Positions 25,701 to 33,639 of a stretch of 35,290 nt of DNA are shown piece after piece; position 1 is the stretch's first letter, and the number at the start of each line of letters is the position of its first letter. This stretch comes from Pirellulales bacterium (lineage in GTDB: Bacteria > Planctomycetota > Planctomycetia > Pirellulales > Thermoguttaceae). The position numbers and the translations under genes are program-made. Under the pieces are notes generated by a model. That model did no database searches. It was not told the DNA's origin and saw nothing but the letters and a program-made list of their open reading frames with translations. Location of the stretch: NCBI GenBank assembly GCA_016929515.1, contig JAFGIR010000057.1:1-35290 (forward strand). Reading direction: 5' to 3'.

Positions 25701-26408
25701 GGCAATGAGATTCAGCGGATGATGGCCTTGTCGCTCCTGGCGACCGTTGCGCCCGACGAGGCGGCTGAATTCGCACATCGAATGATCGACGACAAGTCGC
25801 TTGCGGCCGATCATCGACGCGATGCCTTCCGGATATTACTCACGACCGCGAACAAACAGCGAAAAGCGGCCTCGACCGAGATTGCGGTCAACGCTCTGGC
25901 CAACGATGACCAATTGCGTCAAATTGCCCTGGCCTTTCTGGCTGGTGACACGAGCAGCCTTCAGATGAGCAGTGCCGGGTATCCGTTGAGCTATAGCTTC
26001 ACCTTTTACAGCGAGGGATTCTCCTCCGGCAAACCAATCGTTCCAAAGCCACCGAAAGGTCTAGAGCCGAAGCACGTTCGACCGTGGATTCACGACAAGG
26101 ACGCCAAGACGGCGGCCTATGCGGGCTATCTCTTGGCGTTGTTGGGCCAGCCCGAGGGATTGCCCCCGTTGTTGGACCACTGGCAATCGCTCAGCCAGCG
26201 AGATTGGGACGACAACCGGCTGGTGGTCCGGGCAATTGTCGCGTTGAATGACTCGACGCAAGTCGGCACGCTCCGCAAAATCTATGGCGAAACCGATAAT
26301 TGGCGAAGGCGCGAACTCTACTGGACCATTCGCGTCATGACAGGGCCAGAAATCCTCAAACTGCGAAAACAAATCCGTGATGAAGTCGGAATGAATAGCC
26401 TGCGGTGA
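22746..26408 (+). CDS. Exported thioredoxin-like and HEAT-repeat protein
   Basis: This 1220-residue protein is coupled to the tetraheme gene by an ATGA overlap. A signal peptide (LALLLSIGVSHA) is followed by a thioredoxin-fold domain (about 80-190) with the redox motif WCPTC, Cys113 and Cys116. Helical HEAT repeats then fill about 210-700, seen as repeated pairs such as RRKAAEELVHRATA and DPMVREIGLRGLQGM. A Pro/Ser/Lys/Asp-rich flexible linker spans about 715-815, and a second helical region runs to the end. HEAT solenoids usually bind other proteins. Because it follows a heme protein, the thioredoxin part could reduce heme-binding or other cysteines outside the cytoplasm, but this is inferred. 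It is by far the largest gene in the window and has no frame interruption. Confidence 0.9.
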   Translation: MIFPRIARGGWTLALLLSIGVSHAVEPPAAAPPEAAPAKVEATKVEWLPVPSPVVKTYDILTVDQTADDTKAPAPARTKDGKLVWFTDLDAAHRQAQIEGEPVFVRVLAGWCPTCQAMEKAMNQDAVQAELARWVLVHIDVTSGPTRIRELQTGAVPAWFVRTAAGRPVASHIGGQTAEQIVAWLKENRKSALARPDDVLLAADAPDPSAVDRLVGQFDDRDTTVRQAAIRRLVPHPNAARPAVVKAFREGRLSARLSALEVLRRWRAPVEEMDPWLPDSFSQENLARLDEWVDESAKTPQTVDAASATSKTDEATAEPRPLSEEDLAEARAEIERLVKGTDFEALAAAARLATVGRALLPEVTQRLTKAETDHDLQRLRMLRYRLLASDLLALRWPGGLLRLADTDPSQRRKAAEELVHRATASDAALLLSLFGDSDPMVREIGLRGLQGMGGEETTAALGDLLSDPEPNIRAAVLKQLEEKPQASMVPKVTRYLKTETDPDLIVHAVRFLRVSNSGAAMKSLLPLLQHDVWQVRAEAAAAAGAIADSTTSEQKARIFAALVELLKDSDAFVVSRAVEGLAGQDLLVAVDPMIDAAERHPQLAVSIIETLTRHDRMRAKALPHLRKMFKHDDSRIRAAAISGLAKSMPSAMEKEALVALEDPAREVRIAAAELLFGLLEQKREAAQKQINDQQQARTQVVVRSEAPLFIATSQGPTLMESLAKAAASLARGKATNTEKVTAVPSAVGSPPSPSEKSDKAVLVVNTANTDSSGDASKKTTPDVQKPDDNALGEKKPGDKTEPAENDEEKPNAHDVWLAECYTGKHRPSWVADAKEPLLKMLESDDPKEKMAAAMALVPLGQLDLALPILSTLPRGNPETFAHSAKMLSWLVWEKRAQLFDSLLETANDPSDYSSLITGLITVADRRTTDRFWNLLSKEKLPKYLAGTLQHGLSQAYLGERYYNPSEASLSAKMTLRRDAKHWVVSGNEIQRMMALSLLATVAPDEAAEFAHRMIDDKSLAADHRRDAFRILLTTANKQRKAASTEIAVNALANDDQLRQIALAFLAGDTSSLQMSSAGYPLSYSFTFYSEGFSSGKPIVPKPPKGLEPKHVRPWIHDKDAKTAAYAGYLLALLGQPEGLPPLLDHWQSLSQRDWDDNRLVVRAIVALNDSTQVGTLRKIYGETDNWRRRELYWTIRVMTGPEILKLRKQIRDEVGMNSLR

Positions 26409-26487
26409 TCGACGATTCCGTAAGCGTCCAACGGCAACCCTGAACTGGACATTCCTAGACCCTTTCTTAACGACAAGGAGAATCGCT

Positions 26488-27477
26488 ATGTCTTCTCGCG
26501 CATTGAAGCTTGTGTTTGTTGTCTTTTTGGCAATCGTCGTGAACCCAACCTTCGGCGAGGCCCAGTTTGGACTGGACATGTTGGCGTACGGTTCCGGCAT
26601 GGGCAACGACGCGGTTAAATCGGTCGGCACGGTGAAGCTCAAAATCAAACCGACCACACTGCGAATGTACCTTCAATTGGACGGCAAGGGCGGAACGCTC
26701 AAGAACGCCCTGGCCAACCTAAAGGGCAACCACAAGACGACCGTGCTTGAACTCGAAAAGTTGAAGGCCGAGAGGGACTCGATCTCGCTCGGCGCGCCGA
26801 CCATCGCCGCCCAGAGCCAGCAGGAACAGATGGAAATGATGATCCAGTCGCGGATCGTCATGCCGACGACGGTGGAAATGTCGGTCGCAAAGCCAAAGGG
26901 CCCCAGAGTGTATCAAGTAACTGCGTTGCTCATGGCCGAGTGGCCGTTGCCCAGTGACAAGCCCGATGAGTTGCTCCTCTTTGTCGACAGCCTGACCGCG
27001 GAAATCGAGAAGATCGCTTTATCCGGCAAAAAGGACTCCAAGGAACTCACGCCCGAGCAACAGGAACTCCTCGAAGAAATGGAAGGAGCGTCCACTTCGT
27101 ACTCCAACGATAGTGACGGTGTAAAGCCCGGCAGTCCTTATTTCGTCTATGTCGGCACCGTCTCGGAGGACCAACGAACCAAGGCGATGCGCGAAGCGTT
27201 TGGCAAGGCGAAGAAGAACGCCGAGCAACTCGCCCTCGCGGCCCGAGTAAAGCTGGGATCACTTGTGGGACTCACCGGCAGTAGCTCCGGATCAAGTGGC
27301 CTATTGAACACTTACGGATCCTTCGGCGTGGACTATGAAATCCGGAATTACCTCCAACAGATAACCCAAGGCCGACAAGATGAAGTTGAGTCGTCGGAAA
27401 ATGAAGTTGTCGGTCTCACGCCGGGCGCGCTTTCCTACCAAGTTGTCGTCACCTCGGTATTCAAGATCGCGGAATGA
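26488..27477 (+). CDS. SIMPL (DUF541)-like exported protein
   Basis: This 329-residue protein has a signal peptide (LVFVVFLAIVVNPTFG) and a SIMPL-type (DUF541) domain. The opening strand-helix unit VGTVKLKIKPTTLRMYLQLD, the later helix KAMREAFGKAKKNAEQLALA followed by LGSLVGLTGSS, and the closing strand SYQVVVTSVFKIAE match the family layout. A large insertion around 110-215 carries charged, Met/Gln-rich helices. The family's function is poorly known; it is found on the outer face of bacterial membranes. AAGGAG about 8 nt before ATG supports the start. It lies 79 bp after the thioredoxin-HEAT gene and may be the last gene of that transcript or a separate unit. Confidence 0.82.
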   Translation: MSSRALKLVFVVFLAIVVNPTFGEAQFGLDMLAYGSGMGNDAVKSVGTVKLKIKPTTLRMYLQLDGKGGTLKNALANLKGNHKTTVLELEKLKAERDSISLGAPTIAAQSQQEQMEMMIQSRIVMPTTVEMSVAKPKGPRVYQVTALLMAEWPLPSDKPDELLLFVDSLTAEIEKIALSGKKDSKELTPEQQELLEEMEGASTSYSNDSDGVKPGSPYFVYVGTVSEDQRTKAMREAFGKAKKNAEQLALAARVKLGSLVGLTGSSSGSSGLLNTYGSFGVDYEIRNYLQQITQGRQDEVESSENEVVGLTPGALSYQVVVTSVFKIAE

Positions 27478-27555
27478 CTGGAGAATCGAAGTACGAGACC
27501 GCCAGGCGGTGAGGAGACGGTGCTCGCCTCGGCAAGCAGCATGCCCGCAGTTGTG

Positions 27556-28494
27556 TCACTCGACCGGCTCGCCGCCGAGGCGGCGGATAAGTTCCGCGAC
27601 CACCTTTTTCTCTTCCATCTCGATGGCCACTTCCATGTTGTGACGCCAGGCTGGGACGCGACGCCGATCGAAGACGGTCATGCCCGCGGTCAACTCCCCC
27701 ATGGTCTCGACGTCGGCCGCCATCTCTCGAAAGGCGAACAACTCCGGGTTGACAGCCGCGCAGAGCGCAATGGAGTCGTGAACATGGATGCCTTCCAGTC
27801 CAAACTGTTGGCGATATGCCCGGAAGGCCGGAGGGAGGATCTTTCGAAGAAACTTGCCCACCTTGGTCGACTCCTCGGGCAAGCGGTTGAAGAGATCGTA
27901 GCTGAGGACGATTTGATTGGTCAGATCCAGTGGGACCAGCGTCTTTGTCGAAGGCGACCGAAAAACCTCTCGAGCCGCCTCGGGATCGCAATAGATGTTG
28001 AATTCGGCCGCCGGGGTAATGTTGCCTGGCCCCTTGACCGTTCCTCCACTGATCACGATCTGGCCCACCAACGAGGAGAGTTCCGGGTCGCGTTGGAAGA
28101 CGCGAGCAAGATTGGTCAGTGGACCCAACGCGATGATTGTCACTGAATTGGGAGCCGAACGGACGGCGTCGGAAATGACTTTTTCCGACGGGTGCCGAGT
28201 GCGGAGCTCGGCCACCTCGAACTTCACGTCCCCCAACCCGTCGTCACCGTGCAGATAGCGCCCGTCGACCGGTAAACGGTGATCGGGCGGCGACGCCGCG
28301 CCAATCCGTGGCCATCGCGGAGGATCGATCTGTTCAATGATCGCCTGTACGTTTCTCGTGGCCTTGTCGGCTGGGCAGTTGCCACCGACCGCCGTAACCG
28401 CGATCACATCCAGATCGGGATCGAACAGAGCCATGCACAACGCCATGGCATCGTCGATGCCTGGATCCACGTCGAGGATTACCTTTTTGGGCAT
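27556..28494 (-). CDS. Inosine-uridine type nucleoside hydrolase
   Basis: This 312-residue cytosolic enzyme cleaves the N-glycosidic bond of ribonucleosides to free base and ribose. The N-terminal calcium and ribose motif DVDPGIDDA covers residues 8-16 (Asp10, Asp14 and Asp15 are the key acidic ligands). ITGG-like IVISGGTVKG and NIYCDPEAAREVF segments line the site. The late VHDSIALCAAVNP carries the His-Asp pair used in base protonation and metal binding. Length is typical (about 310). The 3' end faces the SIMPL gene with 78 bp between them. AGGA lies close upstream of the start. No other purine or pyrimidine salvage gene is near, so substrate preference cannot be read from context. Confidence 0.94.
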   Translation of the reverse strand: MPKKVILDVDPGIDDAMALCMALFDPDLDVIAVTAVGGNCPADKATRNVQAIIEQIDPPRWPRIGAASPPDHRLPVDGRYLHGDDGLGDVKFEVAELRTRHPSEKVISDAVRSAPNSVTIIALGPLTNLARVFQRDPELSSLVGQIVISGGTVKGPGNITPAAEFNIYCDPEAAREVFRSPSTKTLVPLDLTNQIVLSYDLFNRLPEESTKVGKFLRKILPPAFRAYRQQFGLEGIHVHDSIALCAAVNPELFAFREMAADVETMGELTAGMTVFDRRRVPAWRHNMEVAIEMEEKKVVAELIRRLGGEPVE

Positions 28495-28590
28495 CCTGTT
28501 CCTCGCAAGCCGTGTCGAGCAATGACATCCAATGACCGATATCGGAACCGCTTACTGGCACCGACATTCCCAACAAACAAAGGGCAACCA

Positions 28591-28655
28591 ACGGAAGCCC
28601 GGTCTACAGCCTGGTCCGTGATGTTCCGCCGATCACGGACCATCCAGGCTTCCGT
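28591..28655. repeat. 65-nt imperfect inverted repeat (large stem-loop)
   Basis: The outer arms ACGGAAGCC (28591-28599) and GGCTTCCGT (28647-28655) and the inner arms GGTCCGTGAT (28613-28622) and ATCACGGACC (28632-28641) pair perfectly, enclosing a 9-nt loop. The unpaired left side is longer than the right (13 versus 5 nt). A competing pairing of GCCTGG with CCAGGC also exists. It could be a structured RNA part, a protein-binding site or a short inverted-repeat element. I see no target-site duplication and no second copy in the window. Confidence 0.7.
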
Positions 28656-29046
28656 GGGACGATGCGACGGACGACCGAGCGATTCCCGCATGCCAAGCGA
28701 TCCCACGTCGCGAATCCAGTGCTCGGCAAAAGCAGCGCGTCAGCCAGCGATAATCCAAGCAGGGGGATTGTCCCACCCAGCCTCATTCACACTCAGCCGA
28801 CATTGACCAATCTGCTGCGGATTGTCTAGCCTCTTTCCAGTGTTGGGCGATTGTAGAGGTCTGACTCAGCATGGGCAAGAGCAGTGAGTGTCGGTTCCAA
28901 TCCAGCCAACCAACGAACCACTCTGACAGGGAGGTTATTTTATCCAAATTCACTATTTCCTGGAGGATTCCGGCAGAATGCGACATGAATACCACCCGCT
29001 AGAATTATAAAACACCCATCAATAATGCTGTCCACTGGGAGGACCG

Positions 29047-29075
29047 CTGTCGAGAACGACTCAAAGTGCTACAAT
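29047..29075 (+). promoter_or_regulatory. Promoter of trpD
   Basis: TACAAT (29070-29075) is preceded by TGC, giving an extended -10. The -35 position at a 17-bp spacer reads CTGTCG, three matches. Start near 29082 would leave a leader of about 33 nt. No leader peptide or Trp-codon run of the attenuation type is visible. Confidence 0.4.
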
Positions 29076-29114
29076 GGGCACTCGTCACAATACCCCAATG
29101 AGGTCAGTGGAAGT

Positions 29115-30137
29115 ATGATCGGACCAGCTTTGGAGCTTGTGGAAGCGGGCCAAGACCTATCGATGGACCAGATGGCCGAAACCATCGGGCTCATCATGGA
29201 CGGCAAGACGACCGAGGACCAGATCTCTCGACTGCTGGTGAGTCTCCATAAGAAGGGGGAGTCCGTCGAGGAAATTGCCGGGGCCGCGTTGGCCATGCGG
29301 CGGCACATGACGCCGATCCACACGACGCGTCAGGATGTCGTCGATCTGGTGGGCACCGGTGGCGATGCTTCTCGAACGTTCAATATCAGCACGGCCGCCG
29401 CCCTGGTGACGGCTGCCACGGGCGTACCCGTGGCCAAACACGGCAATCGTGCCATGACCAGCCGGACTGGTTCGGCCGATGTTTTGGCCGAATTGGGGGT
29501 CAACATTGAGGCCGAGGTGCCGGTGGTCGAGGCTTGTCTCGATGAACTGGGTATCTGCTTCTGTTTTGCCCCTTTGTTGCACAAAGCCATGAAGCACGTC
29601 GCCCACGTCCGGCAAAAACTGGGAACACCGACACTTTTCAACATTCTCGGCCCATTGGCAAACCCCGCCAGCGCTCCGCTGCAGCTGATGGGCGTGTCCA
29701 GCCCTGAATTGCAGGTCCTTCTGGCCGAAGCTCTCTTGTTGTTGGGATGCAAGCGGGCGTTGGTGGTCCACGGCGAGGGTGGGCTCGACGAGGTCTCGCT
29801 GAGCGGCACCACGCAGGCCATCAAGATCGAAGGAGACAGCCGCCTGGAAATGGAGCTGAATCCCGAGGATTTTGGGATGGAGAAGGTCCAATTGGACGAT
29901 CTGCGGGTGGACACGCCAGCGCAGAGTGCCCAACGAATCCGTACTGTCTTGCAGGGTCGTCCAGGCCCGGCCACGGACATTGTGGTGGCCAACGCGGCCG
30001 CCGCTTTATGGCTGGCCGGCCGTGGGCCCACGGTTGGAGCATGTGTGCCAGTGGCCCTCGAAGCGATCGAGAATGGCGCGGCGGCCGATCTGCTGGCCCG
30101 ACTTGTCGAGCGAACAAATGTATCAAGTGACTCGTAA
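29115..30137 (+). CDS. trpD: Anthranilate phosphoribosyltransferase
   Basis: This 340-residue enzyme transfers phosphoribose from PRPP to anthranilate, the second step of tryptophan synthesis from chorismate. The PRPP site GTGGD lies at 80-84, NISTAAALV follows, and KHGNR occupies 108-112. VRQKLGTPTLFNILGPLANP and GEGGLDEVS are classical for TrpD, and Arg/Asp/Glu metal positions look intact. Length agrees with stand-alone TrpD (about 340), not the fused TrpGD form. The frame is open 30 codons upstream, but ATG 29115 gives the normal N-terminus. GAGG is too far for a strong ribosome site and GTGGAAG is nearer. No other trp gene is present in the window. Confidence 0.96.
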   Translation: MIGPALELVEAGQDLSMDQMAETIGLIMDGKTTEDQISRLLVSLHKKGESVEEIAGAALAMRRHMTPIHTTRQDVVDLVGTGGDASRTFNISTAAALVTAATGVPVAKHGNRAMTSRTGSADVLAELGVNIEAEVPVVEACLDELGICFCFAPLLHKAMKHVAHVRQKLGTPTLFNILGPLANPASAPLQLMGVSSPELQVLLAEALLLLGCKRALVVHGEGGLDEVSLSGTTQAIKIEGDSRLEMELNPEDFGMEKVQLDDLRVDTPAQSAQRIRTVLQGRPGPATDIVVANAAAALWLAGRGPTVGACVPVALEAIENGAAADLLARLVERTNVSSDS

Positions 30138-30196
30138 GAGGCTGTATCCAAAGGCAGGGCAACAGGTTAACACACATTCGCTTGACGCGATCGCTC

Positions 30197-30225
30197 TTGT
30201 TGGTTCCGAGAACACCCATTAGAAT
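30197..30225 (+). promoter_or_regulatory. Promoter of MMPL transporter gene
   Basis: TTGTTG (30197-30202), a 17-bp spacer and TAGAAT (30220-30225) form a plausible sigma70 promoter, with a start near 30232 and a leader of about 80 nt. A nearby TTGACG at 30183 is too far upstream to pair with this -10 box. Confidence 0.4.
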
Positions 30226-30314
30226 GTGGCCCACCCTGGGGCAGTGGTCGGACCGGTCGTCCCGGCCAACGGCAATTTACCGACTCCCGTATTCGCTCAT
30301 TCCGGAACCATATC

Positions 30315-33170
30315 ATGGCCGCGGAAAGGATGCCGGCGGCGGAACCATCGTTGTTGGCCGGCCCCATGGCTTGGCTGACACGCGGCGTCCTACGTTATCC
30401 CGTGGCCGTGATTGCCGTGGCGATCACTCTGGCGTTAGTTGCCTTGACGTTCACCGGAAGCGAACTTGAGTTCCACACCAGCCGACTCGACCTGCTCGAC
30501 GCGCAATGTAGTCACAATCGTCTATGGATCGACTACATCAACAAATTTGGGCATCAGGACGACGTGGTCGTGGTGGTCCAGGGCGGTAGTCGTCGGCAAG
30601 TCGTCCCTGTCTTGGAAGAACTCTCTTCCGATTTGATTTCCCAGAGTCAGTTCTTCCATGCGGTTCTACACGAGGTAAACCTCTCGCGGATTCGGAGCAA
30701 GGGTCTCTACTATCTGAAACCCGACCAATTACGGCCAATCGAACCGTTTCTCGATGAGATCAAGCCGATTGTCGATGGGCAGTGGTCACGACTCAAGCTA
30801 AGCGACATGATCGACGAGTTGTGTCTGCAGTTGCACAACCCGAAACTCTTCCATCGGCGCGAGCCCACTTTGGCCATGATGGACCGGCTGTCGTACGGCC
30901 TTTTGGCGGCGCTCACACAACCGGTCGGTTATTGCTCGCCATGGCCCGAAATGCCCGAGGTTTTCGCGTCACTCAGGGAGCCGGGGTCGGCTTACTTTCT
31001 TACCAACGAGGGACGCTGGGGCCTGATTCTCCTGAGGCTGGCCGAGGACGAAGACAAGAACGCGTTCGCGCCGGGGGGTGAAGCCCTCGACACGCTGCGA
31101 CGCCTGACCAAGCAGGCCGAAGCACGCCATCCCGGAGTGCAGATCGGCTTAACCGGCCTGCCCGTCCTCGAAAACGACGAGATGCGATCCAGCCAAACGG
31201 CCATGATACGAGCCAGTTTCTTGTCGTTACTTGGCGTCGCCTGTCTCTTCGTGGCCGGGTTTGGCGGCGTGCGCCATCCGATGATGGCCATGCTTGCGTT
31301 GGTGTTGGCCATGGCTTGGTCGTTCGGTTACATCACGCTCGTCGTCGGACACCTGAACATCCTAACCATCGCCTTCGCGGTGGTATTGATCGGCCTCGGC
31401 ATTGATTTTGGCGTGCATTTCACGGCGCGATATCTTCAGAATCGCCGGGAACACCTCGGCAGTGGCGAGGCGATAGTCGAAACGGCCACTGGCGTGGGAC
31501 CGGGCATTGTAACCGGCGCCGTGACGACTGCCATTGCATTCTTCATGGCCGGGTTCACCACGTTCACCGGCGTGGCCGAGTTGGGAATTATTGCCGGCGG
31601 CGGAATTTTGCTCTGTTGCGTGGCAGCGTTGGTTGTGCTGCCCGCGATGATCTCTCTGAGCGATTCACATCGCCCACGCGCGGTTTTGCCTATGCCGCTG
31701 AACGTTCACACTTGGATCCGTCCTTTCTTGAGGTGGCCACGCTTTGTGTTGTTGCTAACCACCGCCGGCACGATCCTCGTCGGATTGGGGGTCGCGAGGC
31801 TTCGCTACGATCACAACTTGCTCAACCTGCAGGAAGAAGGGCTCGAAAGCGTCGAACTTGAGAAGGCACTGCTCAACAAGGCCGATAAGAGTGCATGGTT
31901 TGCCTTGTCCATCGCGAAAAACCGCGAGGAACTCACGGCCCGCAGAAAGGCCTTTCTCGAAAAGCAATCCATCGACCGGATCGAGGACATATCCAGCTAC
32001 TTGCCACTCGATTACGAACAAAGGCGTCCAATCATCGAGCGAATCCGGCATCGTCTCGATGACTTGCCCGAACGGCCGCCCGAGATACCGGTCGACCCAC
32101 CGGGAGAGCTTGGCCAAGCCCTGGCTCGCGCTCAAGTCTTGATCAACGATAGCGCCGATGCTCCACGAATTCAACACCGTCTGGAACAAGCGAGGATCGC
32201 CCTGCGAGGCTTGACTCAGCCCGAGTGTTATGAGCGTCTTCGGCGATTCCAGCACGGCATGGCAGGTGACTTGCTTAGTCGGCTGTTCCAACTCCGAAGC
32301 GTGGCTGATCCCGAGCCTCCGAAGCTTGATGACCTTCCCAAGAGTCTAGTGACTCGGCTGGTCGGCCAAGAACACAACCATCACTTCTACTTGATGAAGA
32401 TCTACAGCAAGTCGGACATCTGGAACATGGAGATGATGCGACAGTTTGTTCGAGAAGTCCGATCCGTCGACCCGAAGGCAACGGGCAATCCGCTGCAGAC
32501 TTACGAAGCCTCGCGTCAAATGAAGGCCAGTTATGAGAACGCGGCTCTTTACGCGCTGGGGGCGATTGCCGTCGTTCTGTTGTTTGACTTCGGCAGTCTT
32601 CGTTATGTGTTGTTGGCAATACTGCCATTGGGAGCGGGCATGCTCCAGTTATTCGGCATGCTCGGTTTGTTGGACATTCCGCTCAACCCGGCCAACATGA
32701 TCGTGCTGCCGTTGATCCTGGGGATTGGCGTGGACGATGGGGTACATGTCGTCCACGATTTCCGCCGCCAAAGGGGACCCTATCGAATGAGTCCCTCGAC
32801 AGCCAGTGCGGTTCTGATCACGTCGTTGACGACCATTATCGGCTTCGGCAGCCTGATGATTGCCAGCCATCGGGGCCTGCAGAGTCTGGGCCGCGTTTTG
32901 ACCATCGGCGTAAGCTGTTGCCTGTTCGCGTCATTGGTCATGCTGCCAGCGTTATTGACATGGGCGACTCGCCACCGCCCAAGTGACTTGGGAACCACCC
33001 CGGACCAGAGCCAGCATCGATCGGCCATCGGCCGCAGCCTCCACCGATACGCTTCCGGTGCCCATCCAAGCACCAGCCCTCCGACCGTTCCCCAAATCGC
33101 GCGGCGCGATTCGGGCGACACACCGTTGCGACCGTTGAACGGACCGCGAGATCGAGAGCCTCATGGATAA
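30315..33170 (+). CDS. MMPL/RND family transporter, HpnN-like
   Basis: This 951-residue inner-membrane protein is an MMPL-type RND exporter with two similar halves. After a first helix (about 29-50), an extracytoplasmic domain starts with FHTSRLDLLDAQCSHNRLW, which resembles HpnN, the hopanoid transporter. A block of five helices (about 297-450) contains VVLIGLGIDFGVHFTARYL, where the Asp is the expected proton-relay residue. The second half repeats this: helix at about 480-500, periplasmic domain, then helices at about 745-885 with ILGIGVDDGVHVVHDFRRQ. The C-terminal 70 residues are polar and variable. HpnN-type exporters move lipids to the outer membrane; no hopanoid synthesis gene is in this window, so the cargo is inferred only. 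The ribosome site is weak, and ATG 30330 or 30366 are possible later starts. Confidence 0.93.
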   Translation: MAAERMPAAEPSLLAGPMAWLTRGVLRYPVAVIAVAITLALVALTFTGSELEFHTSRLDLLDAQCSHNRLWIDYINKFGHQDDVVVVVQGGSRRQVVPVLEELSSDLISQSQFFHAVLHEVNLSRIRSKGLYYLKPDQLRPIEPFLDEIKPIVDGQWSRLKLSDMIDELCLQLHNPKLFHRREPTLAMMDRLSYGLLAALTQPVGYCSPWPEMPEVFASLREPGSAYFLTNEGRWGLILLRLAEDEDKNAFAPGGEALDTLRRLTKQAEARHPGVQIGLTGLPVLENDEMRSSQTAMIRASFLSLLGVACLFVAGFGGVRHPMMAMLALVLAMAWSFGYITLVVGHLNILTIAFAVVLIGLGIDFGVHFTARYLQNRREHLGSGEAIVETATGVGPGIVTGAVTTAIAFFMAGFTTFTGVAELGIIAGGGILLCCVAALVVLPAMISLSDSHRPRAVLPMPLNVHTWIRPFLRWPRFVLLLTTAGTILVGLGVARLRYDHNLLNLQEEGLESVELEKALLNKADKSAWFALSIAKNREELTARRKAFLEKQSIDRIEDISSYLPLDYEQRRPIIERIRHRLDDLPERPPEIPVDPPGELGQALARAQVLINDSADAPRIQHRLEQARIALRGLTQPECYERLRRFQHGMAGDLLSRLFQLRSVADPEPPKLDDLPKSLVTRLVGQEHNHHFYLMKIYSKSDIWNMEMMRQFVREVRSVDPKATGNPLQTYEASRQMKASYENAALYALGAIAVVLLFDFGSLRYVLLAILPLGAGMLQLFGMLGLLDIPLNPANMIVLPLILGIGVDDGVHVVHDFRRQRGPYRMSPSTASAVLITSLTTIIGFGSLMIASHRGLQSLGRVLTIGVSCCLFASLVMLPALLTWATRHRPSDLGTTPDQSQHRSAIGRSLHRYASGAHPSTSPPTVPQIARRDSGDTPLRPLNGPRDREPHG

Positions 33171-33414
33171 ACCGTCCGGCTCGGTGTACGTCGCAGTGAG
33201 CGGTTCGGCGAGGTCTGCATAGGCGACCGTTGGCGAACCGTCTCGGAATGCCCTCCTCCCTCCCCTTCGGTCGCCCTTCGGTCAGCAACCAAGTCAGTGG
33301 CAATATTGTAGAGGCCAGCATCAACTGTGCAGCTAACGTATCCCCTTTCGCTTACAGTCTTTATGGTGACCCGAGCGAGATATTACTGGAAACATCCGAG
33401 TCGCTTCGGTACCC

Positions 33415-33443
33415 TTTTCACGCACCGCAAGGCCGGTTAAACT
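33415..33443 (+). promoter_or_regulatory. Promoter candidate of structured RNA or small-gene leader
   Basis: TTTTCA (33415-33420), a 17-bp spacer and TAAACT (33438-33443) resemble sigma70 boxes; the same TAAACT serves as -10 in the tRNA promoter of this window. The start would be near 33450, just before the first hairpin arm. Confidence 0.35.
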
Positions 33444-33449
33444 AATAGG

Positions 33450-33562
33450 TTCGGTTAACCACCGAGTCGCTCGGAGTGTGCCTTTGGGAGTGCGCGGCGC
33501 CAGTTGACCGAGCGACTTATGGTGGGCGACGTCCACCCAACGGGTGGTTGCGCGGCCTTTTT
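33450..33562 (+). ncRNA. Candidate structured RNA (sRNA or mRNA leader)
   Basis: Directly after the promoter candidate, CCACC plus AGTCGCTCGG (33459-33474) pairs with CCGAGCGACT plus GGTGG (33508-33525), 15 bp in two blocks separated by a small internal loop, around a 33-nt apical part. Next, CCACCC-AAC-GGGTGG (33533-33547) is a perfect hairpin, and a T5 run lies at 33557-33561. The T-run is about 10 nt after the hairpin, so it is a poor intrinsic terminator; read-through would make this the leader of the basic protein gene at 33683. I found no match to tmRNA, RNase P, SRP or 6S features I can recognise. Boundaries are estimates. Confidence 0.35.
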
Positions 33563-33612
33563 GGCAGGTCGCCTGACACGCCCTTGACCAAACAAACTGT
33601 ATGTGGCTAGTC

Positions 33613-33639
33613 GTTGCCTGGTTCGACAGAGCTGGCAAC
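33613..33639 (+). promoter_or_regulatory. Hairpin upstream of small basic gene
   Basis: GTTGCC (33613-33618) and GGCAAC (33634-33639) form a 6-bp stem about 30 nt before the ribosome site GGGAG at 33669-33673. It could be part of a leader structure controlling translation of the small basic protein. Confidence 0.3.

Larger units (their letters stand above)
28495..29114. other. 620-bp intergenic region with large hairpin
   Basis: The region separates the divergent nucleoside hydrolase and trpD genes. It holds the long imperfect hairpin at 28591-28655, an AT-rich stretch at about 28999-29012 (TAGAATTATAAA) and the trpD promoter candidate at 29047-29075. An open frame at 28279-28806 and others are not supported by ribosome sites or recognisable composition. 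I do not see a gene. Confidence 0.5.

Noticed and set aside
33251-33290. CCCTTCGGTC direct repeat as a CRISPR or iteron
   Set aside because: Only two close copies with no regular spacers or associated genes.
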